Assembly: GCA_033296885.1 (NCBI GenBank) | Contig: MU864024.1 | Span: 1-64,000 of the forward strand | Length of the DNA: 64,000 nt | Source of the DNA: Triangularia verruculosa | Taxonomy: Eukaryota > Ascomycota > Sordariomycetes > Sordariales > Podosporaceae | Direction: 5' to 3' | Shown: positions 1 to 11,900 of the stretch, in pieces | Layout of the letters: each line of letters starts with the position of its first letter | How positions within the stretch are numbered: the stretch's first letter is position 1 | The notes under the pieces: generated by a model | What the model saw: only the letters and a program-made list of their open reading frames with translations | What the model was told of the DNA's origin: nothing | Database searches by the model: none | Position numbers and translations under genes: made by a program

Positions 1-562
1 ACTGTGACGTCTTGCCCACTGTAATAACAGTGGTCTTGCTTCCTTCAGCACTGCTGTCGTACCTCTTTCTTCTGCTTCCGCTACGCACTGCTACAGCGCA
101 TAGTTCACTGTAGCTCCCCTGTAGGCACTGTATTACAGGCCTATAGGGCAACGCAGCAAACACTAACTATTAAAATAGCTCCCCGACTTCAATATTAACT
201 ATAGTAGACCAGCTTACTAAGGGTATAATAACTATAATATACCAGGTAGCTCTCCTTCGTATAGAAAACGCTTTACTCCGTAAGGCTAATTAGGCCTTAA
301 GTAAACGCCGGAGAGCTAAAAGAACACGTATATAACTTGGAGGATCACTTACTATATAAGATATATAGGATCTATTGGACCAGAAGGCCGTGGGTGGGGA
401 GGCAGTGGAAGAAATACAGCCGGATAGCGGTAATACAGGGGGGGCTCGTACGAAGGTTCGGTACTGTGGTGTGTGCGGTAAGCCTGGCCATAATATCCGT
501 ACGTGCCAAGAGGTTGCAGAAGAGTCTGATTCAGCTGTTTCTGATGTAATTGTAGTAGGTTA
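1..562 (+). mobile_element. Decayed pogo-type transposase C-terminus (RIP-damaged)
   Basis: Read in one frame (codons beginning at position 3), the stretch gives the C-terminal tail of a fungal pogo/Fot-like DDE transposase: a VDQLTKG helix around 200, a basic ALSKRRRAKRTR block near 294-330, LGGSLTI near 340, DLLDQKA near 370, and a CCHC zinc knuckle (CGVCGKPGHNIRTC) near 465-510, ending at a stop about 560. The reading is broken by many stops. Three lie exactly where related elements have Gln codons (after RTRI, after LTI, and before DLLDQK), as expected from C-to-T change of CAA/CAG. This fits RIP, but only this 0.5-kb piece is inside the window and no terminal repeat can be assigned. The family call rests on remembered consensus of this tail. 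It is certainly not functional. Confidence 0.8.
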
Positions 563-879
563 ATAGTATTGTTATTTTGCAATTGAGGATGGTTGTAATA
601 GGGTAGTAGAAATCGATCCACTCGCTTGTCCGATCCGCTCGCTTATCAAATACGTTACTAGAAATCAAAGGCTGAGGCTGGGAGAAGTAATGATGGCAGT
701 GGATAGGAGAAGAAGCTGGGCTTGAATACAAGTAGAAGTGGTGGTGAAGAGAGGTTCCAGTTTATGAAGAGGAGAACGAGCTGGGTTGAGCGGGTGTAAG
801 AGTTTAGGCCGGGTAAAATGTAAGGTGTGCAGTCGAGAGAAGTGAAAGATGTGGTGGAGGATGGTAGAGATGGAGTTGA

Positions 880-1210
880 TGTTGATGTATCTAAAAGTCC
901 CTTGGACTTAAAAGAGGTAATAGCTGGGTTAAGGAGAAGCTTAGGCTGGGGGATATAAAGCTCCGACCGCTAAGGGGGAAAGGTGGGGTAGTATCGTGTG
1001 AAATCTCAGACTGGTAGGGAGAGAAACTGAGGCCAATATATATAAAAGTTCAGACTGGTAGAGGGAGAAGCTCAGGTTAAGAGGTATAAAAGCTCAGATT
1101 TGTAGGGAGATAAGCTTAGATTAGTAGGGGGAGAAGCTGGGGCTATGTCGTGTAGAAGCTCAGGTTGATAGGGGGAAAAGCTGGGATCAAGCTGGGATAA
1201 TGTCCAACTT
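880..1210. repeat. Degenerate purine-rich minisatellite
   Basis: A motif close to GGTAGGGGGAGAAGCTCAGG recurs with substitutions and small indels, e.g. around 930-945, 1007-1030, 1053-1077, 1098-1115, 1122-1142 and 1152-1190. Units of about 35-50 bp share GGGAGAAGCT-like cores separated by TATAAAAGCTCAGA-like spacers. It looks like an old tandem array that has drifted, lying just downstream of the transposon remnant. Unit boundaries were judged by eye. Confidence 0.5.
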
Positions 1211-2306
1211 GTGTTCGGGTAGGGAAATGGTTTGAAAATGGAAGGAGAAGAAGGGCGATGTTGACGAAGAAAAGCAGAAATGCACATACCACGAGTTATG
1301 TAGAAAAAGGGGCACGTTATGAGTAAGGTCGCGGGCGGTGTTATGCAACAAATGGAGCGAGCGAGGCTGATGATGGAGAGGGAACCAGGCTGGCGCGAGA
1401 AGTGTGTGCTCTTGTTGGCAAGACCGGCGTGTTGAATAAGAGGCAGGTGCGGTGGGAGGCGAGAGGCGAGGTGTATGCCAGTGTTGGTATCACCGGGGGA
1501 GGGCGAAGTGGCGATGTGGCGATGTGCGGGTGTGGGAGTGAGGGAGTGAGGGAAGGGGCCACCGATATTTGTGCGAGAAAGTGGTCAAAATGGCCAGAAT
1601 GAGAGTTGTGTGGCAGGGCAAACGAGCCTGACTACGTAATATCGCATAGTTATCGCATAGTTATCGCTTCCAGTCCTGAGTCTCACTGGAGCGAATGTGC
1701 GCGTCCCACCGGGCCCTCGCTGAGGTGCGATTTGATGCGCGAGCCCTGTTGAGCAGCAGATATCTTCAGGTATGCCTGATCAAGGGCAGTATAGTTGCCT
1801 GATGTGGCTGTATGTGATCTCTATCGACACGAAACAATTAATATTGTGTCTTATGGTCATCAATCGAGCTGCCAGCAGTGAGGCTGCACCCATTTGATGA
1901 TTTCTATTTATGATATTGAGCTGCGAGATGTTGATATAACATCGCATGTTCTGTATCCTCCCTCCCAGAGAGTCTTTAGACCCTCTGTGGGTTGTTTCTA
2001 ATTGCCATGAAGACAGTCAAGTCCTCAAACAGCCCTCCCAATGGGTCTGGGTAAGGGTGCGTGTGCCGTGGAGGATCAGAGAAAGAGGGCAACGCCTAAG
2101 AGTATATGAAGATATGTGAAGCTTGTCTTACAGTTGACGGAGAAAGTAGTTGAATAATACGTGACGATAAAGGGAGATCAAGAGGACAGGGTGATGAGAG
2201 GGTTGAAGGACTCGAGTTATAACGATCGAGTGTGGTCCGTGCGTTGCGATGGATGAATCAAGAGAATCAAAAGTAGGAAAAGGGAGGAAACTGCCTGCTT
2301 AAATAG

Positions 2307-2362
2307 TCAAAAAATAATTAATTAAATTAATTAAATATTAATAAATATTAATATTTATTTTT
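2307..2362. repeat. AT-only palindromic patch
   Basis: About 55 bases consist almost entirely of A and T, built from TTAATTAAAT and AATATTAATA words that read nearly the same on both strands. It could extrude as a hairpin or be the end state of heavy C-to-T mutation near the dead transposon. No gene or regulatory role can be assigned. Confidence 0.5.
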
Positions 2363-2958
2363 CATCTTGGCATTATGACTCTTCGCGAGTCGGGTAACTG
2401 CCAAATCCAGCTCGATGACACCCACCTTTTTGAACAGGAGAGGGGTTGCAAACACTTTATCCAGCGTATGAGCATCAAGAAGGGCAAGTTCCAACCTCCC
2501 TCCCTGTCTCGCTTAATGGTCACTTGATGTTGGAAGTCCTGCTACCCTCGGACACACCAATCCTACGGGAAGAGGTAGGTTCTAGTACATTATGTGGCGT
2601 CTGCAAGAATGGCTGCTATCCCTGCTTATGAGTCAATGCCGTCACGGTGGCGTTCTCCGCCTCGTTAAAAGACTACCGGTATGCGTACACTGGCGCAAAT
2701 TGTAGCTTTGGTGTGGCTAAAAGTAAAGGTATAGAGTAACTACAGGGTGGCGGGCTGTATTGCACAGTTAGGCAAAACCTCATTGTCTTTCCTGAAGAGG
2801 AGGCAGATGGAGCTCAAGTGGCGAGAGTTGTGGGGCAGACATGGCAGAGTTGTAGAAATTATCATTTGTATGAAAGTCATATCTCTATGAGAACTCAAAA
2901 CAGGAAAAAAACCCGCCAACGCCGACGCTATGTGAAATTCAAAACAATCACAAAAAAA

Positions 2959-4228
2959 TCAATACCCCAGCGGCGTGAGGCCAGCTCGGAAGGGCCGCTG
3001 GAGATTTTGGACATCTGCATCCTTCACCCTCCACACCCCCTTAGTCCTCTCACCGGCCAGCTGATGGCCCGTTCCCTCTGACAAGCGATGGAAAACCTCA
3101 AAGTCATCTGCCGGTATCGACTTGAAAAGCAGCGGTTCCCAAGTCTCGCCCCTTGCCTCCTCAAACGCCCTCATCTGCCTTTGGGCCTTTTCGATCCTGG
3201 TCTTCTCCCGCGTGACAGCCTCAAGATTGCCCATAGACATCCCGTTAAGCACCTTTCCCCACGCCTTTCGGCTCTCCCAGTCATCCTGCTCTTCCACTGG
3301 AACCATGTCCATCGGGACAGGATCGTTCTCTACCGCATCATGCTTAAACATCTCAATGACCTCACCGGTCTGCGCATCCTTGACGACCCACCCGTCACTC
3401 CAAACCCCCGAAAGTGTGTAAATAGCCTTCTGCTTGGCATCGTCCTTCTTGTACACCTTTGCCTCGAACGAGTTTCTCTTTCCCCTAATCATCCCTTCCC
3501 CAGAGAACTTTACTTCGGCCACGTAGCCACCGCTTGAATGCAAGGTGTACGTGCCAGTGATCTCCGGGTACATGCATCCGCTCAAGAAGCCTCGAATCTT
3601 GACATCTGGCAACGGTACCAAATGATCCTCGTCGTATCTGTCAATGTGCACCATGGCGTGCCCAACCTGTCTGATATTGACGTTGCCGTTGAACGTCATT
3701 TCCACCCTGGCGTACCCATCAGCCCTGACACCGTTCTGCCGATCGACAACGTGCATGGCAGTGATGGGCGGATGGTGCGACACTTGCTCAGCGATGAGCT
3801 CGGTGCTGGCCTTGTTCTCCTCATCTGTCCACGACGCGAGAAAGAGCTCGCCGAGGAAGGCATTGAGCGGCTTCTTGATGGAGACGGCTTGTGGGCCAGG
3901 GGAGCCGGCAACGTAGAGCTGGCTTTTGAGGGCGACGAGGAACCATTTCAGCACGAGGAGCGAGCGTTTCTCGGGGAGGGGCTCGTGGGCAGGAGCAGCG
4001 AAGACGGCGGGACGTTGGGCCCAGCAGTGGCCTACTTCGACGACGGAGGAAGGAGCAAGAAGAGAAGGAGGACCGGTGACATTTGCGAGATCTCCTTTGA
4101 CGGTTCCGAGGAACTGTGTTTCTTGTTAGCATGTGAAGAACGAAGGGGGAAACATCACGGAATCGGGCCCGGATACGAACCTTGACCAGCTCCCGCAAGC
4201 GAGAGGAGACTGTTTTGCTGTCCATCAT
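2959..4228 (-). CDS. Oxysterol-binding protein, Kes1/Osh4 type
   Basis: Two exons, 4181-4228 and 2959-4113, giving 400 residues. The intron has donor GTTCGT, branch GCTAAC and acceptor ACACAG. Splicing joins RELVK to FLGTVKGDL in frame, which matches the start of the sterol-binding ORD domain. The family signature EQVSHHPP lies at about residues 125-132, preceded by the NAFLGELF block and followed by GYARVEMTFNG. Length agrees with the short, PH-less Osh4/Kes1 class (yeast Kes1 is 434 residues). These proteins bind sterol in a beta-barrel with a lid and exchange it for PI4P between membranes, acting at the Golgi and the cytosol. The start is the first of two adjacent ATGs at 4228. No signal or transmembrane segment is seen. 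Confidence 0.92.
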
Positions 4229-5430
4229 AAACCAAAGGAATTGTTTAATGCGAATTAAGAAATAGGGGGAATTACGTAGGCTGGAAAACCGAAAAAAAAA
4301 ATTAAAAAAAATGCGAGGTATAGCTGAGAATGATGGGCAAAACAAGATACCAAACAACTAGCTAGCCGATCGAGCAAGAATGCACACAAGGTTATAAGGT
4401 AGGTCCTGCCTTCGTCGCCGTCCAAAAAAAGATGTCAAAGCCAGACACCCAGGGCGTGACTGCGGAGGGAGAACAAAGGTATTTATTTCTGTCGCGCTGG
4501 CGAGAAAACAAGGAGGGAGGTCTTTGTTTCAATGTTTCACCTGCGTCTCAATGCTTGCCCGGTGGGGGTGTCGTTGCGACTTCTGGGCGGCGATACCTTA
4601 CTCGGTAGAGATTAGATTAAAGCAAGCGATCATGGATACATGAGGTAAACCGAAAGAAAAGGAGATGAACAGGAAGAAGGCCGTAATATACCCCCCATCT
4701 TGGTGTCGTACAGCGACACGCGCCTGTCGCTGACGATGCAGCACTTCAATGTCTGGTGGCCGGACGGTTGTTGAAGCTTCCGTCCCAATGACGGCTGCAG
4801 CGCTACCAGAGTCAATTGAGCCAGCGCTACAGAGCGCTATTACAGCACCGATTCGGTAGCCGACGGGACCCCCTCTGCGCCACAAACCGCTGCGCAAATC
4901 CCCCGCATCGTGAAAGGGTCCAATGCTGACAATGAGATGGGCAGCTGCAAGGTTCTGAAGCCCGCGTGATATGTTGGATCGGATAGCAACTGGAAACAAG
5001 ATAAGCTTCCGGCAGTCTGGTTCGCCATCAGAGCTCAACAGACACATCCATGGGCAGGGAGGGCCGCGCGTTTCGCCGAGTCCTGCATTGGGAAACATTG
5101 GGCGCGAGCGAGTCATCTGCGCTGGATCTCCCGCCCCTCGTGCGTTTCAAGGCCATCAACTGCATGACCGCACTCTCACAGCAGCCACATTCTTGTGTAA
5201 TTATGGCGATTGGTTTTTATCACGGCGGTAAATGGATCCAAGGCTTCCACTCCATCTTCTACCATTGAGAATCGCATGTGAACAAGAGTGTGTATTATTA
5301 AATTGAGGCAGCAGACTTGCTATGCTAGCTCTGGCTATCTAAACTCACTTTATGGTACAATATCGCAGACCATCTTAAAACAACATGCACACTCAATATT
5401 ACAAAATTGGCCAACTTGCCGAAGAGAACA
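4229..5430. other. Intergenic, no gene seen
   Basis: This is the upstream side of the oxysterol-binding protein gene and the downstream side of the F-box/ankyrin pseudogene. An A-rich tract lies at about 4290-4312. The longest open frame (4598-5116, minus) has no recognisable domain, no splice partner and a low-complexity composition, so it was not called. Confidence 0.5.
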
Positions 5431-8400
5431 TCACACGCCCCTAGTTGAGCAAGCAGTCTCCTTCCATACAATCTTTTCGCGTCCATCCTCCCCTGGCACA
5501 ATCTCCAAGTGGCGATTGAGTTGTGCCAACTCATTGTCAAGCCTGATCTTCTGCTGTTCGTTGACGGCTTGACCATTCTCTTGCCCCTGACCGTCCTTGG
5601 CATCAGGGGAAAGCAGTTGCTGTAGATAACTGATCACAGACCCGCCTCGGTCATTCTTGCGGTAAATGTCCACTCCTGGACTCAGAAGCTTGAGGCAGCA
5701 ACAATAGCTCATGATGGTCTGCCGCCGCTCGACCATCCCATTCAACAACATGAACAAAGCAATATCGCCGTGTTCGTCCACGACAGCGGGATCAGCTCCC
5801 GACTCCATCACCAACTGAATCACGTCGGGGAGCTTCTGGCAGATGGCCGGCACCCGTTTCTGCACGAGGGTGTACCCACGATTCAGACCACCGAAAAGCG
5901 TCCTCACCGCCTCGTACAGGTAGGGTTGCTTCTCTGCTTCGGCGTTGCCTTTGATGGGCTGCAGGGACAGCAGCTTTCGTATAACTGGGATGCCCTGGTA
6001 GATCAAGGCTGCTGTCAAGGGAGTCATGGAGAAATCGTCGTGCATGCATTCTGTGAGCCGATGACAATTCGCTCCACGATTGACCAGTTTCGTGACGCAG
6101 GTCATGTAGCTGGCCCGATCCCGATCCATGTCACCGTGCGCCAGTATTCCAAACAGCAGCGTCTCCCCGTTACCACTAATGCTGTCAACCTCGGCGTCAG
6201 GGGCCGAATCACCGATCGAGCTCGCACAGATATTTGATCAGCATCTCACTGACAATCTCGTTCGTCTCAAGCCGGCCGTGGCTGTCCCAAGACCCCGTTT
6301 CCGGGCCAAGCTCATTGAAGTCATCCATTTCGGAATGCATGAGATCGGCAGCGTCACCGATGGAAGGATTGACCTCGTGCGGGTCACGATCACGGATGGG
6401 GCGGTCGAATTGAGCCGTGTTGCGCAACAGGTCGTACTGGTGGCTGCACCCAGCGGCAAAAAAAGAGTCTTCGAACCTCGTCAGGGCCTCGAAACGAACC
6501 CTTTAGGTCGAGTTGACCCATGGTTGCCATCATCTCCATAGCCCAGATGTGCTTGCACTTGATTGCCATCTCAAAGGCGGTTACGCCGTCGTTATCGCGA
6601 TGGAGCGGGTCGGCGCCCTCTTCAAGAAGAAACTCAAGCGAATCCATTGCGTTTTCGATCGTCCATTGAGGGTACGGCCACGTAGAGTAAGCCTTGAAAA
6701 AGTGATGAAGAACCGTCTTCCCGGTTGAATCCTGAGCATTGGGCTTCACGCCAAAGTCAAGGAACGCTTGAATGTTATCGTAGATGAAGCACATGCTAGG
6801 GTGTGATTCTTGAATGGGAAACTGCTCAGTATAAGGTATGTTGCCCATCAGGACCATGAGCGCGGTTATGCCCCGCTCGTCAGAGGTGTTTGCGTCGACA
6901 CCAGCTTCCAGCAAGCCGAGGATAGCATCCCATCTAAAGTTATGGGCGGCCAAACTAAGCGCTGATGCTCTTCGTCCGTTTCCAAATGTCCATTCAACGG
7001 GAGCACCGCCCTTGACAAGCTGGGTGATGAGCTTGGTGCGAGTACGGCAACGGGATGTAGTCGCAACATGATCAACGTCGCGAACGTCTTCCAGCGTATC
7101 ACCCAACGAATACATGCAACAGAGCGCTGGCAGGGGAAGTCGCATTTGCGTCCCGTCATCCAGCCCGTGCACTGTCGCCAGCTGCCTCACATCAGCTCCA
7201 AGATTCACCAGTTTCTCAGCACCCACGAAATTACCAAGACAGCACGCCTCACCGAGGGGTGTCGTGAAGACCGTGTGGCCCTCGCCGAGTCGAATCTCTA
7301 TCGGTGGGTCAATGGAGGCGCCGCGGCCAACAAGGAAGGAGAGAACAGGCTCCCGGTGGACGAGGAGGGCATAGCACAAAGGTGTGAGACCTCGATTGTC
7401 CGGCACGTTAACGGTAGCTGCCGGGTTCGCATCCACAAGCTCCTGAAGCAAGCCCAGGTGGCCCTCGTAGGCCAGTTGATGGAGGGCTGTATAACCGCAA
7501 TTGCCACCCCGCATCACATCGGCACCTCGGGAGATCAGGAGCCGGGCAGTGTTGAGGTTCTTGTAACAGATTGCCACATGGAGCGGTGACCATTTCCCCA
7601 GAAACTCGTCCCCGGGGCCGCCGAGAGACAGTTTCTCCCAGATGGTGCAATTCTTGGAACACGAACAAAAGCGTGTGGCAAGAGCCTCGATGTTGGCGCC
7701 CTTGTCCAACAGGACAGTGATCACATCGTTATGGCCCCGCTTGGCGGCAAGATGCAAGGCCGTATACTTGCGAATTTTGGGGTCTATCCATGCTCTGGCA
7801 AAGCTAAAAGGAAGCCACTCTTCCTCCTGAATATCCTGCATATCCTGCGCATCCATTTCGTCTTCTTCCATTTCGTCCCACTCATCCTCGTCAAAGCCAT
7901 CATCATCGTCAAAGCCGTCGTCAAACAGTCCTGGGGGTGGATTTCCGGGCTGTCCGTCTTCGTCGCCGTCTGCTTCATCCATTGCTACATCGTCATCTGC
8001 AGTAGCTTGTCCGGCCATATCGATATCATGAACAGCCTCGACTCTTCCATGGTTGCCGTTGTCTCGAGATAAAACGTCTTCCCGGGTGGTTATGCGGCCA
8101 GTGGGCAACAGGACATCGATCTGGGTAAATGTGGGAATGAGGTGTCGTTTGTACGGCTCAGGGATGTTGGTCAGCTTGGCTCCCCCTTTCTGGTCCGCTT
8201 CTGCCCGGATCGCATCATCGACCCTGTCCCAAAACGCTACTGGAACCAGGTGTTGGGATCCGCTCCGTGCTCGAGCGATTTCCTTGCGGTTCCGGCTCGA
8301 CCGGTGTGGGCAGCCTAGGCTAAAGGTAGGGCCCTGAATCGCCGTATGCCAAATTCGTAAAGCGGCTTTTTAGAGATGGCAGCGAATCGATGACTCGTGC

Positions 8401-8509
8401 GGGACAGCGCGTTGAGGGAGGCAAGGGCATCGGTTGGAGACTTGGAATCTCGCAGTTCGTTGCAGATCTGGGCGAGGATCTCGTTGGGCAAGCTCTCGAA
8501 GCTGGCCAT
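5431..8509 (-). pseudogene. F-box/ankyrin-repeat protein, copy 1, multiply frame-broken
   Basis: The ATG at 8509 starts an F-box (MASFESLPNEILAQICNEL). The rest aligns along its length with copy 2 at 8957-12129: LLPTGRI block, acidic Asp/Glu stretch (about 7800-7990) and ankyrin repeats such as ALHLAAKRGHNDVITVLLDKGA. The frame is interrupted at least four times: a TAG at 8315-8317 where copy 2 has Trp, a frame change at about 8239, a frame change at or near an A7 run at 6458-6464, and another at about 6230-6250. A segment of roughly 70 residues present in copy 2 between these last two is also missing. The final 230 residues (from about 6129) are again open. F-box proteins of this kind usually recruit targets to SCF ubiquitin ligases, with ankyrin repeats as the binding part. 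The lesions make this copy most likely dead. A few could be sequence errors, but not all plausibly. Confidence 0.75.
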
Positions 8510-8956
8510 CTTGATGGTAGCGATTTGGGAGCCCCAAAGTTGCCAGGCAAGAAAAAAAGGAGGGGAAAGCAAACGCAGAGCTGAGGTCGAAAGTGGGAAC
8601 ACGAACCCTTCGCGCAGTCACGTGAGCACTTGGAACCCCTGTCTAAACCTTTAAAGCATGGACTGATGCCCTCAAGTAGATGGAGAAATATTTGATGTTG
8701 AATAGTTATTAAATACACAATCTGTAGATGATGGTATGTAACGGATACAATCTTGACAGGAAACCAAAGACAAGGGAAGACCAGGACCGAACGGATGTCT
8801 TGGAAGACGAGAGGGTTACGCCCCCAAGGTCTATTTCTCCCGTGTTTCTATCAAGCTCGCAGGCAACTTTCCCCCTGGCAGTAACTTGAGGCCCGTCTTC
8901 CCACTGCACAAGGCCGCAATGACCTGGCTTGCCAGGTTGTCCGCATCAGTCTCCCC
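8510..8956. other. Spacer between the two F-box/ankyrin copies
   Basis: 447 bases between the 3' end of copy 2 and the start of copy 1, both on the minus strand. It must hold the terminator of copy 2 and whatever promoter copy 1 had. No repeat boundary marking the duplication is visible by eye. Confidence 0.4.
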
Positions 8957-11900
8957 TCAAAGCATCTCCGACATGTACATGATAATAGATTTGCCATCTT
9001 TGTTGAGTTGATCAAACTGGACTGCTTCATTGCGGTTGTACAGCTTTGCAAAGATATTGCGGTCAAAAAGAGGCTGAATCACGGGTCGATGATCGGCCAG
9101 TTGGCTGAACAAGAACGACAAGGGCGTGTTGCCGCGTGAATCTTGTTGGGCTGGGTCAGCGCCCGAGCGCAACAGGGCCTTGACGAGAGAATCAGTCATC
9201 GTAGCGATCTCGTTAGGACTTAGCGAGGCGCCAGTCTGAGACAGGTCTACCGCTGCATGGAGGTAGCGCTGTGTGGCTGCCTGGGGGTTGCCTGCAATGG
9301 GCTGTTCTTCTAGGAGCACGACGGCCGGTCCGACGTGTCGATGCTGGATTGCCATACCTATTGAGGTGGAAGGACCTTCCCTGAGCTTGGAGTGGATGAT
9401 TTTGTGGCAATCCGCGCCACGACTCAGAAGCTCCTGAATGTATTCAATACCCGGGCTGTCGTTCTTGCGCGCCAAGGCTCGAAACAGAAAAGTCTCTCCG
9501 TTATCATCTGGCATGTCAATCTCGTCGTCTGGGACAGTGTCGAGCACAGCCCTTATTGCTGCATCGTCTGTGATGATGCCGGTTTCGTTGAAGTAGTCCA
9601 CGATCAAGATCTGCATCCTCCTCCTTTCGGCCGGTTTGAATCGCGAGAGATCGATGCCTCTACGGCACAGAACACCAAAAACTTGGGTGAATATTCTTGT
9701 ATCGGACCGGAACTGAAAAGAATACAGCAGCGGAAAGCAACATCTCAGAAACGAGGGGTCGGACAAATGGCGTCCGCAGCGGTCCAGATCGCATAAAGAT
9801 GAGATCAGAGTGATGGTTTCCTCCTTGCTTGATGTGTACCGGCCTTCTCTATCCCAGCGTCCGGAGCCCCAATAGGCCACAGGGCCATAGTCAGCTAGCT
9901 CATTGGCGTTGACGTTCTGCTCATCCAAATCCTGGTCCATATCCTGGTCCATATCCCCGTCCATGTCTGAAGCTAAGGCTTCGTCATACCCTGTGTCGTA
10001 AAAGGCATCGAGGATGTCTTCGGGTGTGGGAAATGCATCCTTCAGTTCAAAGGGACGAATGCGGCATATCGTATCGAAAGCTCGAGTGCATTTCCCCCTG
10101 ATTGCCCTGCGGACGGCGGAGAATCCCCGCTTGTCTTGAATTAGAGGGTCTGCCCCCCGTGCTAGGAGCAGTCTCACAATGTCTTCCATCTCCTGGTTAC
10201 GTAGACGTCGTGAAGAGTTTCCCGGATGAGCCATGAACATATGATGCAGAGCAGTTCTTCCGTCCGAATCTTGCTCGTTTGGCCCGAGACCTGCGTCCAA
10301 CAGTAGCCGGGTCAGGCCGAGAACAGAGCCGCTGCGGGTAGACGCGACATACCCCTGATCCTCGCGGTATGATGGAAGCGCATGGTCCTCGGTCCTGAAA
10401 AGCCCACCAAGCAGAGACATCAACGCATTTCTCCCCAAGTCGTCGGATTGTCGTACATCAACGCCCGCTGCCAGGAGCTCCTTGACCACCTCAGTTCTGG
10501 AGAAATGGGCGGCGAAGGCAAGAATGGTCATGGTCTGAGACGTACTCTGACCCCCTGACATCCGAACTGGAGCATATTCCCACTGAAGTGGCGCACCGTC
10601 GGCGATGAGCCGGGTTATGAGCTTTTTGCGCGCTACAGCATTGTCACGGCGGGACGATTTGGCGATGTCCATGACGCAGAGAGCCAGCAGAGGAAGTCGT
10701 TCTAGTTCCCCGGTGCGATATGATACCCGCGCTCCTTGCATCACGTCGGCACCAAGTTCAACCAGTTTCAAGGCAGCCTCGAAATGACTCAGACTGCACG
10801 CCTCTCCCAACGGAGTTGTCATGATTTCGAGTCGGTGCAAAGTGTCAACATCCACAGACGTGTTGATGTCAGCTCCGCGACTGAGGAGAAACGGGATCAC
10901 GGTATCGAAGTGGCGGTTGATGTAGGCGTTATAAAGGGGCGTGCTTCCACAGCTGTCTACAGCATCGATGGGCTGCTCCGGATGCCGCTCTAGCACTTCG
11001 CGGAGAAGCTCAAGCTCGCCGTACGCGGCCAGTTGATGCGGGACAGACCAGTCACAGTCACCGGTGCTCCAAGTATCAGCACCGCGAGACATCAGGAGTC
11101 GGGCTGCTCTGAACTGACCAGAGCAGAGTGCCACGTGGAGCGGTGTCCACGATGCAGGCTTTCGTCAGGATCGAATCTGCCCTCTTTAACGTCCCACATC
11201 GTGGCTGGGGCCCTACATGTACAAAACCGGATGGCTGTGCTTTCGATATCGGCGCCGTGATCTAGCAGCATCTCGATGACCTCTTCGTGGCCTTTCCGGG
11301 CGGCGATATGCAAGGCCGTGTGCGACCGTGTCACGTCGTCGTTGTTGGCGGTGTCTGCGCGCCAGCCACGGTCCCCTGCCTCCATCCTGTTCCCGCCTGG
11401 CCGCTGCGCTGTAAAGCCGATGGGATCGTTGTAGTAGCCGAAATTTTCGTCGCCGTCGGTGTCATACTCATCGTCATCGTCGTCATCGTCGTCATAGTCG
11501 TCGTAATTGTCGAACTCGTCCTCGTCAACCTCTATGCCTTCTGCGAGAAGATTCATAACAAAGGCATATGACCTTCTGACGGGATAGCTGCCGAGATAGT
11601 CGGCGGATGGTTGAGAGGGCTGTTGAGGGGCCTCCTGGGCGCGCTCAGCCGAGCCGCCGAATGCAATGCGACCGGTGGGCAGGAGGACGTCCAAGTGAGT
11701 AAAACTAGGCGTGAGGTGTCTGGCGAAGTGGGGTGGCATATCAGAAGGTGCTTCAAAGGCCCCCCGGACAATACTCCGGTCATCCTTGGGGCCGACGGTG
11801 ACATATTTGCTATCAATGGCCTTCTGCGCAATCTTCCAAAACCGCAATCCAAACGTCATTTCCAGCTCGGTGTTGGGGTTTGTGCCATGGTCGAGGGCCT

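Larger units (their letters stand above)
563..2958. other. Gene-free, repeat-rich region
   Basis: No convincing gene is seen in 2.4 kb. From about 600 to 1600 the plus strand is strongly purine-rich and contains a degenerate minisatellite (separate entry). A 16-bp near-direct repeat (GATCC[A/G]CTCGCTT[G/A]TC) lies at about 614-649. An 11-bp unit ATCGCATAGTT is repeated in tandem at 1641-1662 with a partial third copy. An AT-rich palindromic patch lies at about 2307-2362. The right end (2400-2958) would be the 3' flank of the oxysterol-binding protein gene. Open frames here are short and have no coding character. Confidence 0.6.

Noticed and set aside
2446..2631. 61-codon frame
   Set aside because: Short, no homology recognised, and lies in the decayed repeat region.
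3538..4185. 215-codon plus-strand frame over the oxysterol-binding gene
   Set aside because: Antisense shadow of a well-supported gene.
4598..5116. 172-codon open frame on the minus strand
   Set aside because: No domain, no splice context, repetitive Ala/Gly/Ser composition, and overlapping frames open on the other strand.
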